A stretch of DNA of 64,000 nt from Actinomyces sp. ZJ308 (GTDB lineage Bacteria > Actinomycetota > Actinomycetes > Actinomycetales > Actinomycetaceae), in assembly GCF_011752065.1 (NCBI RefSeq), contig NZ_JAAIJY010000006.1, positions 62,001 to 126,000 of the forward strand. The letters run 5' to 3'. Below the pieces are notes generated by a model. It was not told where the DNA came from and searched no databases. It saw only the letters and a list, made by a program, of their open reading frames with translations. This document shows, one piece after another, positions 9,699 to 18,736 of this stretch. Position numbers and translations under genes: made by a program. The first letter of the stretch is position 1, and each line of letters opens with the position of its first letter.

Positions 9699-10027
9699 CG
9701 CTACCATGGGCAACACGTGTTCAACGCACCGGCCGCCGACCGTCGTCGGCACAAGGCACGAGGAGGGACACGAGGCGGCGGGCGACTCGGTGACCCGCGC
9801 GCGACAGAGGTGACCACGGGCACGCTCCCAGCTGCCCCCTGCACAGCGGGTCGAGAGCCTTTCTACGCTAGAATGCGGTGAAACCGCCCAAGGTGCGCCC
9901 AGGACCGTCCTGATGTACCCACCTACGTGTGCGCATGATCCTCCTCAGGATCGTCGCGTGAAGGGCTCGGACGGAGACATCGGACCACTGAGGTCCCGAT
10001 GCGCACAGATTGAGGAGCAACTGACAC
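9699..10027. other. dciA-gyrB intergenic region
   Basis: No gene is visible in these 329 bases. TAGAAT at 9869-9874 resembles a -10 hexamer but has no matching -35 at normal spacing. A short inverted repeat GATCCT/AGGATC lies at 9937-9952. The region probably carries the gyrB promoter, which in other bacteria responds to supercoiling. Confidence 0.35.
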
Positions 10028-12055
10028 GTGTCTGACCAGGACGCCACTGTGAATCATGATTACGGAGCCTCGGACATCACCGTCCTCGAAGGGCTCGAAG
10101 CGGTCCGGAAGCGCCCCGGCATGTACATCGGTTCCACCGGTGAGCGCGGCCTGCACCACCTCGTCTACGAGGTCGTCGACAACTCCGTCGACGAGGCCCT
10201 GGCCGGCTACTGCGACCACATCGAGGTCACTATCCTGGCCGACGGCGGCGTGCGCGTCAGCGACAACGGCCGCGGCATCCCGGTCGACGAGCACCCCACC
10301 GAGCACAGGCCGACCGTCGAGGTCGTCATGACGATCCTGCACGCCGGAGGCAAGTTCGGCGGCGGCGGCTACGCGGTCTCCGGCGGCCTGCACGGCGTGG
10401 GCATCTCCGTGGTCAACGCCCTGTCCACCCGGGTGGACACCGAGGTCCGCCGGCAGGGATTCGTCTGGCGCATGTCCTTCGCCGACGGCGGCCGCCCCAT
10501 CACCGAACTGGTCAAGGGCGAGGCCACCGAGTCCACCGGCACCACCCAGACCTTCTACCCGGACCCGAGCATCTTCGAGACGGTCGACTTCGACTACGAG
10601 ACGCTGCGCCGTCGCTTCCAGCAGATGGCCTTCCTCAACAAGGGCCTGCGCATCACCCTGACCGACGAGCGCGTCGGTGTCCAGGACGCCGGGGACGAGA
10701 TCACCGGTGACGACTCCGCCCCCGACGCCCCCGAGGTCGGCTTCCGCACCGACTCCTACTGCTACGAGCACGGCCTGCGCGACTACGTCACCTTCCTCAA
10801 CAAGTCCAAGAAGGCCGAGCTCGTCCACCCCGAGATCATCGACTTCGAGGCCGAGCAGACCCTGGGCGAGACCCACTCCATCAGCCTCGAGATCGCCATG
10901 CAGTGGACCAGCTCCTACTCCGAGTCGGTCCACACCTACGCCAACACGATCAACACCACCGAGGGCGGCACCCACGAGGAGGGCTTCCGCACGGCGCTGA
11001 CCACGCTGGTCAACAAGTACGCCCGGGACAAGGGCCTGCTCAAGGAGCGCGACGACAACCTCACCGGTGACGACATCCGTGAGGGTCTGACGGCCGTCAT
11101 CTCGGTCAAGCTCTCCGAACCGCAGTTCGAGGGCCAGACCAAGACCAAGCTCGGCAACACCGAGGCCCGCACCTTCGTCCAGCAGACGGTCTACGGGCAG
11201 CTCGGCGACTGGCTGGACTCTCACCCCTCCGACGCCCGCGCCATCATCACCAAGGCCTCCCAGGCCGCCGCCGCGCGCCTGGCCGCCCGCAAGGCCCGCG
11301 AGGCCACCCGCCGCAAGGGCGTCCTGGAGTCGGCCTCCATGCCCGGCAAGCTGAGGGACTGCTCCTCGAAGAACGCTGCGGACTCGGAGATCTTCATCGT
11401 CGAGGGAGACTCGGCCGGCGGCTCCGCCGTCGGCGGCCGCGACCCCGAGCACCAGGCGATCATGCCGATCCGCGGCAAGATCCTCAACGTGGAGAAGGCG
11501 CGCCTGGATCGGGCCCTGTCCTCCGACACGATCCGCAGCCTCATCACCGCCTTCGGCACCGGTATCGGCGAGGACTTCGACATCACCAAGCTGCGCTACG
11601 GCAAGATCGTCATCATGGCCGACGCCGACGTCGACGGCCAGCACATCGCCACCCTCCTGCTGACCCTCCTGTTCCGCTACATGCGCCCGCTCATCGAGCA
11701 CGGCCACACCTACATCGCGATGCCGCCGCTGTACCGGCTCAAGTGGTCCAACGCCGATCACGAGTTCGCCTACTCCGACGCCGAGCGCGACAAGCTGCTG
11801 GCCGCCGGCCAGGACAAGGGCCGCCGCCTGCCCAAGGACGGCGGGATCCAGCGCTACAAGGGTCTGGGCGAGATGAACGACCACGAGCTGTGGGAGACCA
11901 CCATGGACCCCACGACCCGCATCCTCAAGCAGGTCACGCTCGATGAGGCGGCCGACGCCGACGAGACCTTCGCGATCCTCATGGGCGACGACGTCGAGCA
12001 GCGGCGCTCCTTCATCCAGCGCAACGCCTCCGACGTCCGCTTCCTGGACATCTGA
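10028..12055 (+). CDS. gyrB: DNA gyrase subunit B
   Basis: GTG 10028, with GAGGAG upstream, gives 675 residues. GyrB supplies the ATPase that drives negative supercoiling by the GyrA2B2 enzyme. The GHKL ATP-binding domain has VDNSVDEAL and [11 protein letters not shown]; the ATP lid [14 protein letters not shown] follows. The TOPRIM domain has [10 protein letters not shown] and [11 protein letters not shown], which bind Mg. The C-terminus ends [12 protein letters not shown], the standard end. gyrA follows after 98 bases in the same direction. Confidence 0.98.
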   Translation: MSDQDATVNHDYGASDITVLEGLEAVRKRPGMYIGSTGERGLHHLVYEVVDNSVDEALAGYCDHIEVTILADGGVRVSDNGRGIPVDEHPTEHRPTVEVVMTILHAGGKFGGGGYAVSGGLHGVGISVVNALSTRVDTEVRRQGFVWRMSFADGGRPITELVKGEATESTGTTQTFYPDPSIFETVDFDYETLRRRFQQMAFLNKGLRITLTDERVGVQDAGDEITGDDSAPDAPEVGFRTDSYCYEHGLRDYVTFLNKSKKAELVHPEIIDFEAEQTLGETHSISLEIAMQWTSSYSESVHTYANTINTTEGGTHEEGFRTALTTLVNKYARDKGLLKERDDNLTGDDIREGLTAVISVKLSEPQFEGQTKTKLGNTEARTFVQQTVYGQLGDWLDSHPSDARAIITKASQAAAARLAARKAREATRRKGVLESASMPGKLRDCSSKNAADSEIFIVEGDSAGGSAVGGRDPEHQAIMPIRGKILNVEKARLDRALSSDTIRSLITAFGTGIGEDFDITKLRYGKIVIMADADVDGQHIATLLLTLLFRYMRPLIEHGHTYIAMPPLYRLKWSNADHEFAYSDAERDKLLAAGQDKGRRLPKDGGIQRYKGLGEMNDHELWETTMDPTTRILKQVTLDEAADADETFAILMGDDVEQRRSFIQRNASDVRFLDI

Positions 12056-12153
12056 GCGGTCCCGATCGGCACTGATGGGCACTTGATGGGCACTGAGCCA
12101 CCCGTGAACCGCCGACGCACCCCGGCGACATCCTCTGAACACGAAGGAATCCT

Positions 12154-14835
12154 GTGAGCGACGAAGTTGAAGAGATCATCGGCAACGAGGGGCTGACGGA
12201 CGTCGTCACCCCCGAGCGCATCCAGCCGGTCGACCTCCAGATGGAGATGCAGCGCTCCTACCTCGACTACGCGATGAGCGTCATCGTGGGTCGGGCTCTG
12301 CCCGACGTGCGCGACGGGCTCAAGCCGGTCCACCGCCGCGTCCTGTACGCCATGTATGACGGCGGCTACCGCCCCACCGCCTCCTTCTCCAAGTCCTCCC
12401 GCGTCGTCGGCGACGTCATGGGGACCTATCACCCCCACGGCGACAGCGCCATCTACGATGCCCTGGCCCGCCTGGTCCAGTGGTGGTCGATGCGCTACCC
12501 GCTGGTGGCCGGTCAGGGGAACTTCGGCACGCCGGGCAACCTCGGGCCCGCCGCCCCCCGGTACACCGAGTGCAAGATGGCCCCCCTGGCCATGGAGATG
12601 CTCCGGGACATCGACGAGGACAGCGTCGACTTCCAGGACAACTACGACGGGCGCAACCAGGAGCCGGTCATCCTGCCGGCCCGGTTCCCCAACCTCCTGG
12701 TCAACGGCTCCGAGGGCATCGCCGTCGGCATGGCCACCCGCATCCCGCCGCACAACCTGCGCGAGATCGCCCGCGGCGCCCAGTGGTACCTCGAGCACCC
12801 CGACGCCTCGCGCGAGGAGCTGCTCGACGCCCTCATCGAGCGGATCCCCGGACCCGACTTCCCCACGGGCGCCACGATCCTGGGCCGCCGGGGCATCGAG
12901 GAGGCCTACCGCACCGGCCGCGGCTCCATCACCCAGCGCGCCGTGGTCAACGTCGAGGAGATCCAGGGGCGCCAGTGCCTCGTGGTCACCGAGCTTCCCT
13001 ACCAGGTCAACCCCGACAACCTGGCCGACAAGATCGCCCAGCTCGTGCGCGACGGCCAGGTCACCGGCATCGCCGACATCCGTGACGAGACCTCCGGGCG
13101 CACCGGCCAGCGGCTCGTCATCGTCCTCAAGCGCGACGCCGTCGCCAAGGTGGTCCTCAACAACCTCTACAAGCGCACCCAGCTCCAGGACAACTTCCCG
13201 GCCAACATGCTCGCCCTGGTCGACGGGGTGCCGCGCACGCTGAGCCTGGACGGGTTCGTACGCCACTGGGTCACCCACCAGATCGACGTCATCGTGCGCC
13301 GCTCGCGCTTCCGCCTGCGCAAGGCCGAGGAGCGCCTCCACATCCTCGAGGGCCTGCTCAAGGCGATCGACGCCCTCGACGCCGTCATCGCCCTCATCCG
13401 GCGCTCGCCCACCACCGAGGAGGCCCGCACCGGCCTCATGGGCCTGCTGGACGTCGACGAGGCTCAGGCCGAGGCGATCCTCTCCCTCCAGCTGCGCCGC
13501 CTGGCCGCCCTCGAGCGCCTCAAGATCCAGGAGGAGTCCGAGGAGCTGCGCGCCCGGGTCAAGGACCTGCGCGAGATCATCGCCTCCCCGGAGCGCCAGC
13601 GGAGCATCGTCTCCGACGAGCTCGCCGAGGTCGTCGACAAGTACGGCGACGAGCGCCGCACCAGGATCGTGCCCTTCGACGGCGAGATGAGCATGGAGGA
13701 CCTCATCCCCGAGGAGGACGTGGTCGTCACCATCACCCGCTCCGGCTACGCCAAGCGCACCCGCACCGACTCCTACCGCTCCCAGCACCGCGGCGGCAAG
13801 GGCATCCGCGGGGCCACGCTGCGCGAGGACGACGTCGTCGACCACTTCTTCGTCACGACGACGCACCGCTGGCTGCTGTTCTTCACCAACTACGGTCGCG
13901 TCTACCGGGCCAAGGGATACGAGCTGCCCGAGGGCGGCCGCGACTCCAAGGGCCAGCACGTGGCCAACCTCCTGGCCTTCCAGCCCGGTGAGGAGATCGC
14001 CCAGGTCATGGAGCTCCAGGACTACGACCAGGCCGACTTCCTGGTCCTGGCCACCCGCCGCGGCCTGGTGAAGAAGACGCGCCTGAGCGAGTACAACTCC
14101 AACCGCTCCGGCGGCGTCATCGCCATCAACCTGCGTCAGGACGAGGAGGGCAACTACGACGAGCTCGTCTCCGCCAGGCTCCTGAGCACCGGCCAGGACC
14201 TCCTCCTGGTCTCCCACGCCGGCCAGTCGCTGCGCTTCCACGCCGACGACGACACCCTGCGCCCCACCGGCCGGGCCACCAGCGGCGTGACCGGCATGCG
14301 GTTCCGTCCCGGCGACTACCTGTTGGCCATGGACGTCGTCGACCCCTCCTGGCAGGACGCCGACCTGTTCGTCGTCACCGAGGGCGGCTACGCCAAGCGC
14401 ACCAACGTCGTCGACTACCCGGTCAAGGGCCGCGGAGGCCTGGGCGTCAAGGTCGCCAACCTCGTCGAGGCCCGGGGCAACCTCGTGGGCGCCCTGGTGA
14501 CCGACTCCGGCGACGAGGTCCTGTGCATCATGGCCTCGGGCAAGGTGGTCCGCTCCGCCGTCGGCGAGGTCTCGCGCACCGGACGAACCACCCAGGGCGT
14601 GACTTTCGCCAAGCCCGACGCCGGAGACCGCATCATCGCGGTGGCCCGCAACACCGAGCGGGACATGGAGGAGGCGGTCGACGCCGCCGATAGCGGCCCG
14701 AGCGCCGACTCGGCCGACTCCGCCGGCCAGGTGCAGGCCGACGCGGCCCCAGAAGGTGAGACTGGCGACTCTCCTGCGGACTCAGCGGCTGACACGGTAG
14801 CGTTGGAAGACAACGAGAGTGAGGTTGAAGCATGA
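12154..14835 (+). CDS. gyrA: DNA gyrase subunit A
   Basis: GTG 12154, with GAAGGA upstream, gives 893 residues. The catalytic tyrosine is Y137 in APRYTEC. The quinolone-determining region [14 protein letters not shown] has Ser98 and Asp102, the positions equal to E. coli Ser83 and Asp87, so no classic fluoroquinolone-resistance change is present. The GyrA box is QHRGGKG. The last 50 residues are an acidic, Ala/Asp/Ser-rich tail of the kind known to tune supercoiling in other gyrases. The stop overlaps the start of the next gene by 4 bases. Confidence 0.98.
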   Translation: MSDEVEEIIGNEGLTDVVTPERIQPVDLQMEMQRSYLDYAMSVIVGRALPDVRDGLKPVHRRVLYAMYDGGYRPTASFSKSSRVVGDVMGTYHPHGDSAIYDALARLVQWWSMRYPLVAGQGNFGTPGNLGPAAPRYTECKMAPLAMEMLRDIDEDSVDFQDNYDGRNQEPVILPARFPNLLVNGSEGIAVGMATRIPPHNLREIARGAQWYLEHPDASREELLDALIERIPGPDFPTGATILGRRGIEEAYRTGRGSITQRAVVNVEEIQGRQCLVVTELPYQVNPDNLADKIAQLVRDGQVTGIADIRDETSGRTGQRLVIVLKRDAVAKVVLNNLYKRTQLQDNFPANMLALVDGVPRTLSLDGFVRHWVTHQIDVIVRRSRFRLRKAEERLHILEGLLKAIDALDAVIALIRRSPTTEEARTGLMGLLDVDEAQAEAILSLQLRRLAALERLKIQEESEELRARVKDLREIIASPERQRSIVSDELAEVVDKYGDERRTRIVPFDGEMSMEDLIPEEDVVVTITRSGYAKRTRTDSYRSQHRGGKGIRGATLREDDVVDHFFVTTTHRWLLFFTNYGRVYRAKGYELPEGGRDSKGQHVANLLAFQPGEEIAQVMELQDYDQADFLVLATRRGLVKKTRLSEYNSNRSGGVIAINLRQDEEGNYDELVSARLLSTGQDLLLVSHAGQSLRFHADDDTLRPTGRATSGVTGMRFRPGDYLLAMDVVDPSWQDADLFVVTEGGYAKRTNVVDYPVKGRGGLGVKVANLVEARGNLVGALVTDSGDEVLCIMASGKVVRSAVGEVSRTGRTTQGVTFAKPDAGDRIIAVARNTERDMEEAVDAADSGPSADSADSAGQVQADAAPEGETGDSPADSAADTVALEDNESEVEA

Positions 14836-15317
14836 GCCAGCCGGTTTCCATGTCCCCTGACGGCGGGCAGTCCGCGGGTGCCGCATCCATTGTGGGTGGC
14901 GCGGATGCCTCGGGTGGCAAGAGCAAGAAGAGCAAGAAGACCATCGCCGGGCCGCGCCGTGTGCGTCTGGCCCTGACCAGGGTGGACCCCTGGTCGGTGA
15001 TGAAGGCGAGCTTCCTGCTCAGCTTCGCCGGCGGCATCATGCTCATCGTCGCCACGGCGGTCGTGTGGTTCATGCTGGACGCCATGCACGTCTTCTCCAC
15101 CATCGAGGACCTGGTCAAGACGGTGGCCGGAGAGCGATCCAACACCTTCTCCGCCATCGTGGCCTACCTGGAGCTGCCGCGAGCCCTGGCGGTCTCCACG
15201 ATCATCGCCGTGGTGGACATGGTGCTGGTGACGGCGCTGACCACCCTGGGCGCCTTTCTTTACAACATCACCGCCACCCTGGTCGGTGGGATCCATCTCA
15301 CGCTCGCGGACGAGTGA
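14832..15317 (+). CDS. DUF3566 transmembrane protein
   Basis: A protein of 161 residues whose ATG overlaps the gyrA stop. A Ser/Gly/Lys-rich cytoplasmic N-terminus of about 45 residues precedes [20 protein letters not shown]. Two hydrophobic segments follow, at about 58-80 and 115-150. This is the actinobacterial DUF3566 protein always found after gyrA, as at the equivalent mycobacterial locus. Its function is not established; the context suggests a membrane role tied to growth or division. The family is certain, the role unknown. Confidence 0.88.
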   Translation: MSQPVSMSPDGGQSAGAASIVGGADASGGKSKKSKKTIAGPRRVRLALTRVDPWSVMKASFLLSFAGGIMLIVATAVVWFMLDAMHVFSTIEDLVKTVAGERSNTFSAIVAYLELPRALAVSTIIAVVDMVLVTALTTLGAFLYNITATLVGGIHLTLADE

Positions 15318-15366
15318 TCGGATTTGGTCTCCCGTGGCCGGGTGGGTTAATCTCTTCCGGTCGCAA

Positions 15367-15440
15367 GGGCCTATAGCTCAGTTGGTTAGAGCGCATCCCT
15401 GATAAGGATGAGGTCGCTGGTTCGAGTCCAGCTAGGCCCA
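15367..15440 (+). tRNA. tRNA-Ile (anticodon GAT)
   Basis: A 74-base gene with acceptor arms GGGCCTA and TAGGCCC, D-loop AGCTCAGTTGGTTAGAGC, anticodon loop CTGATAA and T-loop GGTTCGAGTCC. CCA is not fully encoded. It is followed by a microprotein gene and tRNA-Ala, the usual order near actinobacterial origins. Confidence 0.97.
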
Positions 15441-15470
15441 CCGTCCGCGGTGAGACGATGAGGAGGTTTC

Positions 15471-15605
15471 ATGAGGAACCGGGCAGTCGTATCAGCCGCG
15501 GTCTTTTCGTTCCTGGCCGCCGCCGGCTATGCCGCATGGCTCAGGTTCGAGGCGGCTCGCATGGAGCGCGCCGCATGGGCCGAGGTCACCGATCCCGTCG
15601 ATTAA
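15471..15605 (+). CDS. DLW-39 family membrane microprotein
   Basis: A 44-residue reading frame with AGGAGG 4 bases before the ATG. It has a single hydrophobic helix (about 5-22, AVVSAAVFSFLAAAGYAAW) and ends AAWAEVTDPVD, which matches the DLWAEATD-type tail of the actinobacterial DLW-39 proteins encoded between tRNA-Ile and tRNA-Ala. The position between these two tRNA genes is a further family hallmark. Its function is unknown; it is presumably a small membrane-anchored protein. Confidence 0.82.
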   Translation: MRNRAVVSAAVFSFLAAAGYAAWLRFEAARMERAAWAEVTDPVD

Positions 15606-15637
15606 ACGCCGGCGGAATAGGCGATCATTCTCCCTAA

Positions 15638-15713
15638 GGGGCCATGGCGCAATTGGTAGCGCACCTGCTTTGCAAGCAGGGGGTTACGGGTTCGAGTCCC
15701 GTTGGCTCCACCA
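15638..15713 (+). tRNA. tRNA-Ala (anticodon TGC)
   Basis: A 76-base gene including an encoded CCA end. The acceptor arms are GGGGCCA and TGGCTCC (one G-T pair), the anticodon loop is TTTGCAA and the T-arm is CGGGTTCGAGTCCCG. It closes the tRNA-Ile, microprotein, tRNA-Ala unit. Confidence 0.97.
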
Positions 15714-15738
15714 GCTACTTCTTCTTCACATTCTCCGA

Positions 15739-15783
15739 TCCCTGAGACGGACCATCAAGGCGGTCCACCTCGGGGACTTTTTT
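15739..15783 (+). terminator. Rho-independent terminator after tRNA-Ala
   Basis: A nested stem: TCCCTGAG pairs with CTCGGGGA (one G-T) around an inner GGACC/GGTCC stem, followed by a run of six T at 15778-15783. This is one of the few canonical T-tailed terminators in the window. Confidence 0.85.
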
Positions 15784-15811
15784 GTGTACCGTCGATATCG
15801 GAGGTGATGAC

Positions 15812-16327
15812 ATGGACTCCGTCTCACTGGTCACCGGAGGCCTGTTCTTCTCATGGCTGGCTCACGATGTCGAGGAGCTGGCGACGATGCCGGGATGGAC
15901 CCACCCGGCCTTGGACAAGATCCCCTTCCTGCCCGACGATATCCGGCGCAACGGCTGCTCGCGCGAGCAGGTCTACCTGGGAATCGGTCTGATGGGCGGC
16001 CTCATGGCGGCCGCCTCGATCGACGGCTACCGCACGCGCGGGCGTTCGTTCCTCTATCAGGCCGTGCTCTACGGCTACGGCATGCACGCCTTCAGCCACC
16101 TGGCCACGGCCGCCCTCGCCCGGCGCTACACCCCGGGGTCGGCGACGGCGCTGCCGATCGTCCTGCCCTTCTGGATCTTCGCGAAGCGGACACTGCGAGC
16201 CCACGGGGTCGAGGTGCGATCTCATCCATGGGTCATTCCCGCCTTCCCGGTCGTTGTCGGCAGTGCCCTCGCAAGCGCGTACATGGTGACCAGAAGGTTG
16301 TCGAGAAATGGAAGGATATCGTCATAA
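15812..16327 (+). CDS. HXXEE-domain membrane protein
   Basis: ATG 15812 is preferred over an upstream in-frame start because GGAGGTGATGAC precedes it; the product has 171 residues. HDVEE at 18-22 near the N-terminus is the family-defining His-x-x-Glu-Glu motif. Several hydrophobic segments follow (about 52-66, 75-95, 105-125 and 142-160), and later histidines (GYGMHAFSHL) could complete a metal site in the membrane. The family has no proven reaction, although the motif suggests a metal-dependent enzyme. The gene stands alone after the tRNA terminator. Confidence 0.72.
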   Translation: MDSVSLVTGGLFFSWLAHDVEELATMPGWTHPALDKIPFLPDDIRRNGCSREQVYLGIGLMGGLMAAASIDGYRTRGRSFLYQAVLYGYGMHAFSHLATAALARRYTPGSATALPIVLPFWIFAKRTLRAHGVEVRSHPWVIPAFPVVVGSALASAYMVTRRLSRNGRISS

Positions 16328-16330
16328 AGG

Positions 16331-16368
16331 AAAGTAACCTTGACTGAATGACAAGGTAACTTTATAGT
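16331..16368 (+). promoter_or_regulatory. Promoter with overlapping operator for the membrane protein / XRE pair
   Basis: TTGACT (16340-16345) and TATAGT (16363-16368) are 17 bases apart, a near-consensus sigma-70-type promoter. Two copies of an AA[AG]GTAAC[CT]TT element at 16331-16341 and 16353-16363 lie over the -35 and the spacer in inverted-repeat-like register. This is a likely operator for the XRE regulator encoded at the end of the operon. Confidence 0.65.
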
Positions 16369-16445
16369 GGTGCTGGTAGCCGGGGCGAGTCGAACTGAAC
16401 CTGCCGACCGATCCGCCCCATTGTCTCCATCGACGGAAGGCAGCC

Positions 16446-16835
16446 ATGACCAGTGAACACAAGGCGGGTATCGCCTACTTCGCCCGCTTCGGCACCGGTG
16501 CCGTTCTCTACTCCGTCGGCGTCCTGCTCGGCATGCCCTGGGCCCGATCCCTGGGTGACAGTCCGTGGCGCTTCCTCGTCGCGCTGCTTCCGATGGCCGG
16601 GGTCGGTGTGTGCGCGTGGGCGATGATGAAGCTGGCCCACGAGGCGGATGAGATGCAGGCGCGCAAGGTGATGGAGGCACTCGTCATCTCGGCCGCCGGA
16701 ACGGTGACGACCTCGATTGCCTACAGCTTCATGGAGGAGGTTGGGGCGCCCCGTGTCGACATCGAGTGGGTCGGCGGTGTGTGGGCCCTGTTCTTCGGCG
16801 TCGGGATGCTGTGGTCCAGCTGGCGGTACCGGTGA
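16446..16835 (+). CDS. Four-helix membrane protein partnered with XRE regulator
   Basis: A protein of 129 residues with about four hydrophobic segments (12-30, 42-62, 78-95 and 108-124) and a polar loop HEADEMQARKVMEAL. The arrangement of a small four-helix protein followed by an overlapping 70-residue XRE regulator is common in Gram-positive bacteria (DUF2178-like pairs), but I cannot assign a family with certainty. It shares 4 bases with the next gene, so the two are translated together. It may sense a membrane or envelope state; that is inference. Confidence 0.65.
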   Translation: MTSEHKAGIAYFARFGTGAVLYSVGVLLGMPWARSLGDSPWRFLVALLPMAGVGVCAWAMMKLAHEADEMQARKVMEALVISAAGTVTTSIAYSFMEEVGAPRVDIEWVGGVWALFFGVGMLWSSWRYR

Positions 16836-17041
16836 GGAACGATCTCAAGGTGCTGCGCGCGCAGCGCAGCTGGACCCAGGCCCGGCTCGCCGAGGAGCTG
16901 GGAGTCTCCCGCCAGACGGTCAACGCCCTGGAGGCCGGCCGCTACGACCCCTCCCTGCCGCTGGCCTTCACCATCGCGCGCGTCTTCGGTCTGACCATCG
17001 AGGAGATCTTCTTCCCCGACGACGACTCGACCGCCTCTTAA
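16832..17041 (+). CDS. Small XRE-family transcriptional regulator
   Basis: GTG 16832 overlaps the preceding stop (GTGA), giving 69 residues. The protein is almost only a helix-turn-helix: LKVLRAQRSWTQARLAEELG then VSRQTVNALEAGRYDPSLPL, ending in EEIFFPDD. This is the compact regulator type that usually represses its own operon with a membrane partner. The inverted repeat over the promoter at 16331-16368 is the likely target. Confidence 0.88.
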   Translation: MRNDLKVLRAQRSWTQARLAEELGVSRQTVNALEAGRYDPSLPLAFTIARVFGLTIEEIFFPDDDSTAS

Positions 17042-17042
17042 G

Positions 17043-17546
17043 ATGACCACCATGAGCCGCTCCGTTACGATCCCGCACCCGAGGCGGGGTCGCCGTGCGC
17101 TCGTCGAGGACACCAGGGTGCGACTCGGCCTGCACATCAAGGCCGCGGAGCAGGCCATGATGGCCGCCAAGACCGAGGCCCTGCGGGGCTTCGGCATCAC
17201 GGTCGCCCAGTACGCCGCCATGCTCTCCCTCTACTACGTGCCCGAGCAGTCCTCGGCGCAGCTGGCGAGAGCCGCGGCAGTCACCCCGCAGACGATGGCC
17301 ACCGTCATCTCCAAGCTGGAGCAGAAGAATCTCGTCACTCGCCACCCCTCCTCCGATCATGCCAAGGTGCTTATCGCCTCACTGACCCCCGCCGGAGAGG
17401 CGCTGGTGCTGCGCGCCGACGAGGTCGCGCGGCGCATCGAGCAGCGCATGGCCGAGGCCTTCTCCGCCGAGGAACGTGAGCAGCTGACCGAGATGCTCGC
17501 GCGCGTCACCGCCGTCCTGCGCGACGAGCCGGCCGTCGGCCAGTAG
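17043..17546 (+). CDS. MarR-family transcriptional regulator
   Basis: A protein of 167 residues starting one base after the XRE stop; a second ATG at codon 4 is also possible. The winged helix-turn-helix includes ITVAQYAAMLSLYYVPEQSS, then LARAAAVTPQTMATVISKLE, and a wing with HPSSDHAKVLIASLTPAG. MarR proteins are dimers that release DNA on binding phenolic or oxidative ligands. The palindrome at 17631-17648 just downstream and the following quinone-oxidoreductase-type gene suggest it controls that gene, a common MarR and oxidoreductase pairing. Confidence 0.88.
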   Translation: MTTMSRSVTIPHPRRGRRALVEDTRVRLGLHIKAAEQAMMAAKTEALRGFGITVAQYAAMLSLYYVPEQSSAQLARAAAVTPQTMATVISKLEQKNLVTRHPSSDHAKVLIASLTPAGEALVLRADEVARRIEQRMAEAFSAEEREQLTEMLARVTAVLRDEPAVGQ

Positions 17547-17630
17547 AAACCGAGCCCGGGCCGGGTCCCCCGCATCCGCGGTCGAGACCCGATGATGATC
17601 TCCATATGCCCTCCTGTCGGCCGCCTTCAA

Positions 17631-17666
17631 GTATCAGATAACTGATACAGTGCTGATGACTGATAC
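17631..17666 (+). promoter_or_regulatory. Probable MarR operator: GTATCAG-N4-CTGATAC plus extra half site
   Basis: A perfect inverted repeat with 7-bp arms occupies 17631-17648. A third copy of ACTGATAC is at 17659-17666, 18 bases from the copy at 17641. It ends 14 bases before the oxidoreductase start, where bound repressor would block transcription or initiation. Confidence 0.7.
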
Positions 17667-17680
17667 AGGAAGGTGAATCC

Positions 17681-18655
17681 ATGAAGGCCATGCAGATCAT
17701 CAGCTTCAACGGCCCCTCCGGGCTGCGCTACCAGGATGCTCCCGTCCCCGAGCCCGGGCCGGGAGAGATCGCGGTCGACGTGGACCATGCCGGTGTCGGC
17801 TACGTCGAGGCGCTCTTCGCCGAAGGACTCGTTCCCATCGAGCTGCCCTGGACGCCGGGGCTCGAGGTGAGCGGCCACGTCAGAGCCCTTGGCGAAGGTG
17901 TGAGCGACTACCGGATCGGAGACGCCGTCGCCGCTCTGACCATCACCGCGGGAGGAGGCTACGGCCAGGTTGCTGTGACGCCCGCTGAGCTGGTGACCCC
18001 TCTGCCCACCGGACTCGATCCGGTCCTGGCCGCCGCCGTCCCGGCCAACACGACGACGGCGCTCATCGCCTTGGAGGAGGCCGCCCACCTGCGCGGCGGG
18101 GAGAGTGTGCTCGTCCACGCCGCGGCCGGGGGCCTCGGCTCACAGATGGGCCAGGTCGCCCGGATCCTCGGAGCCGGACGCGTCGTCGGCGTCACCCGCA
18201 GCGAGGCCAAGCGTCAGGAGATCCTTGACCTGGGTTACGACGAGGCCTGGCTGACCGAGGACCTGGCCGAGGCCGAACCGGCCCAGTTCGACGTCGTGGC
18301 CGACCCGGTTGCCGGTCCGGCCAGGCTGCGCAGCCTTGAGCTGCTGCGTACGGGTGGCCGGCTGCTGGTTCTGGGAGATGCCGCTCAAGAGGAGGATCAG
18401 CAGGTGAGCACCACGTCGCTCTGGCTCCGGGGTGTCGGGGTCATCGGCTTCAACCTCGGGGCGCTCAGCAGTATCGACGCGGCGCTCGTCGGGCGCTACC
18501 TGCGGCGCGCGGTGGAGCTCGTGGCCTGCGGAGACCTCACCGTTCGCGTCACCGGTCGGATCCCGATCCAGGACGCCGCCCGAGCCGTCACCACCGTCCG
18601 GTCCGGGGCCACCACCGGCAAGATCGTCCTGACCCACGAGACTCACGCGGACTGA
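17681..18655 (+). CDS. Zinc-type alcohol dehydrogenase / quinone oxidoreductase (MDR family)
   Basis: A protein of 324 residues. It has the GroES-like N-terminal domain (PGPGEIAVDVDHAGVGYVEA) and a Rossmann NADPH-binding domain with VHAAAGGLGSQMGQVA near 147-162. No Cys/His zinc ligands are seen, so it fits the zinc-free quinone oxidoreductase branch, which reduces quinones or reactive alkenals with NADPH. AGGAAGGTG precedes the ATG. The upstream MarR gene and operator suggest induction by electrophiles or phenolics. The exact substrate cannot be read from the sequence. Confidence 0.85.
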   Translation: MKAMQIISFNGPSGLRYQDAPVPEPGPGEIAVDVDHAGVGYVEALFAEGLVPIELPWTPGLEVSGHVRALGEGVSDYRIGDAVAALTITAGGGYGQVAVTPAELVTPLPTGLDPVLAAAVPANTTTALIALEEAAHLRGGESVLVHAAAGGLGSQMGQVARILGAGRVVGVTRSEAKRQEILDLGYDEAWLTEDLAEAEPAQFDVVADPVAGPARLRSLELLRTGGRLLVLGDAAQEEDQQVSTTSLWLRGVGVIGFNLGALSSIDAALVGRYLRRAVELVACGDLTVRVTGRIPIQDAARAVTTVRSGATTGKIVLTHETHAD

Positions 18656-18657
18656 GG

Positions 18658-18701
18658 CCTGACGGGCGCTGCCGATGTCGAGGCATCGGCAGCCCGTCAG
18701 G
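18658..18701. terminator. Hairpin between the oxidoreductase and the adhesin gene
   Basis: A long stem CCTGACGGGC...GCCCGTCAGG with a two-base bulge and a six-base loop, starting at the oxidoreductase stop. The convergent adhesin gene ends at 18737, so it may serve both directions. Confidence 0.7.
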
Positions 18702-18736
18702 TGAGTTCCAGCGGTCCGTTCAGATCATGAATCGAG

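Noticed and set aside
12445-12462. Fluoroquinolone-resistance change in gyrA
   Set aside because: The quinolone-determining segment carries Ser98 and Asp102, the sensitive-type residues.
11854-14241. Minus-strand open frame of 795 codons opposite gyrA
   Set aside because: Codon shadow of gyrA; product is low-complexity Gly/Val/Leu/Asp sequence without a family.
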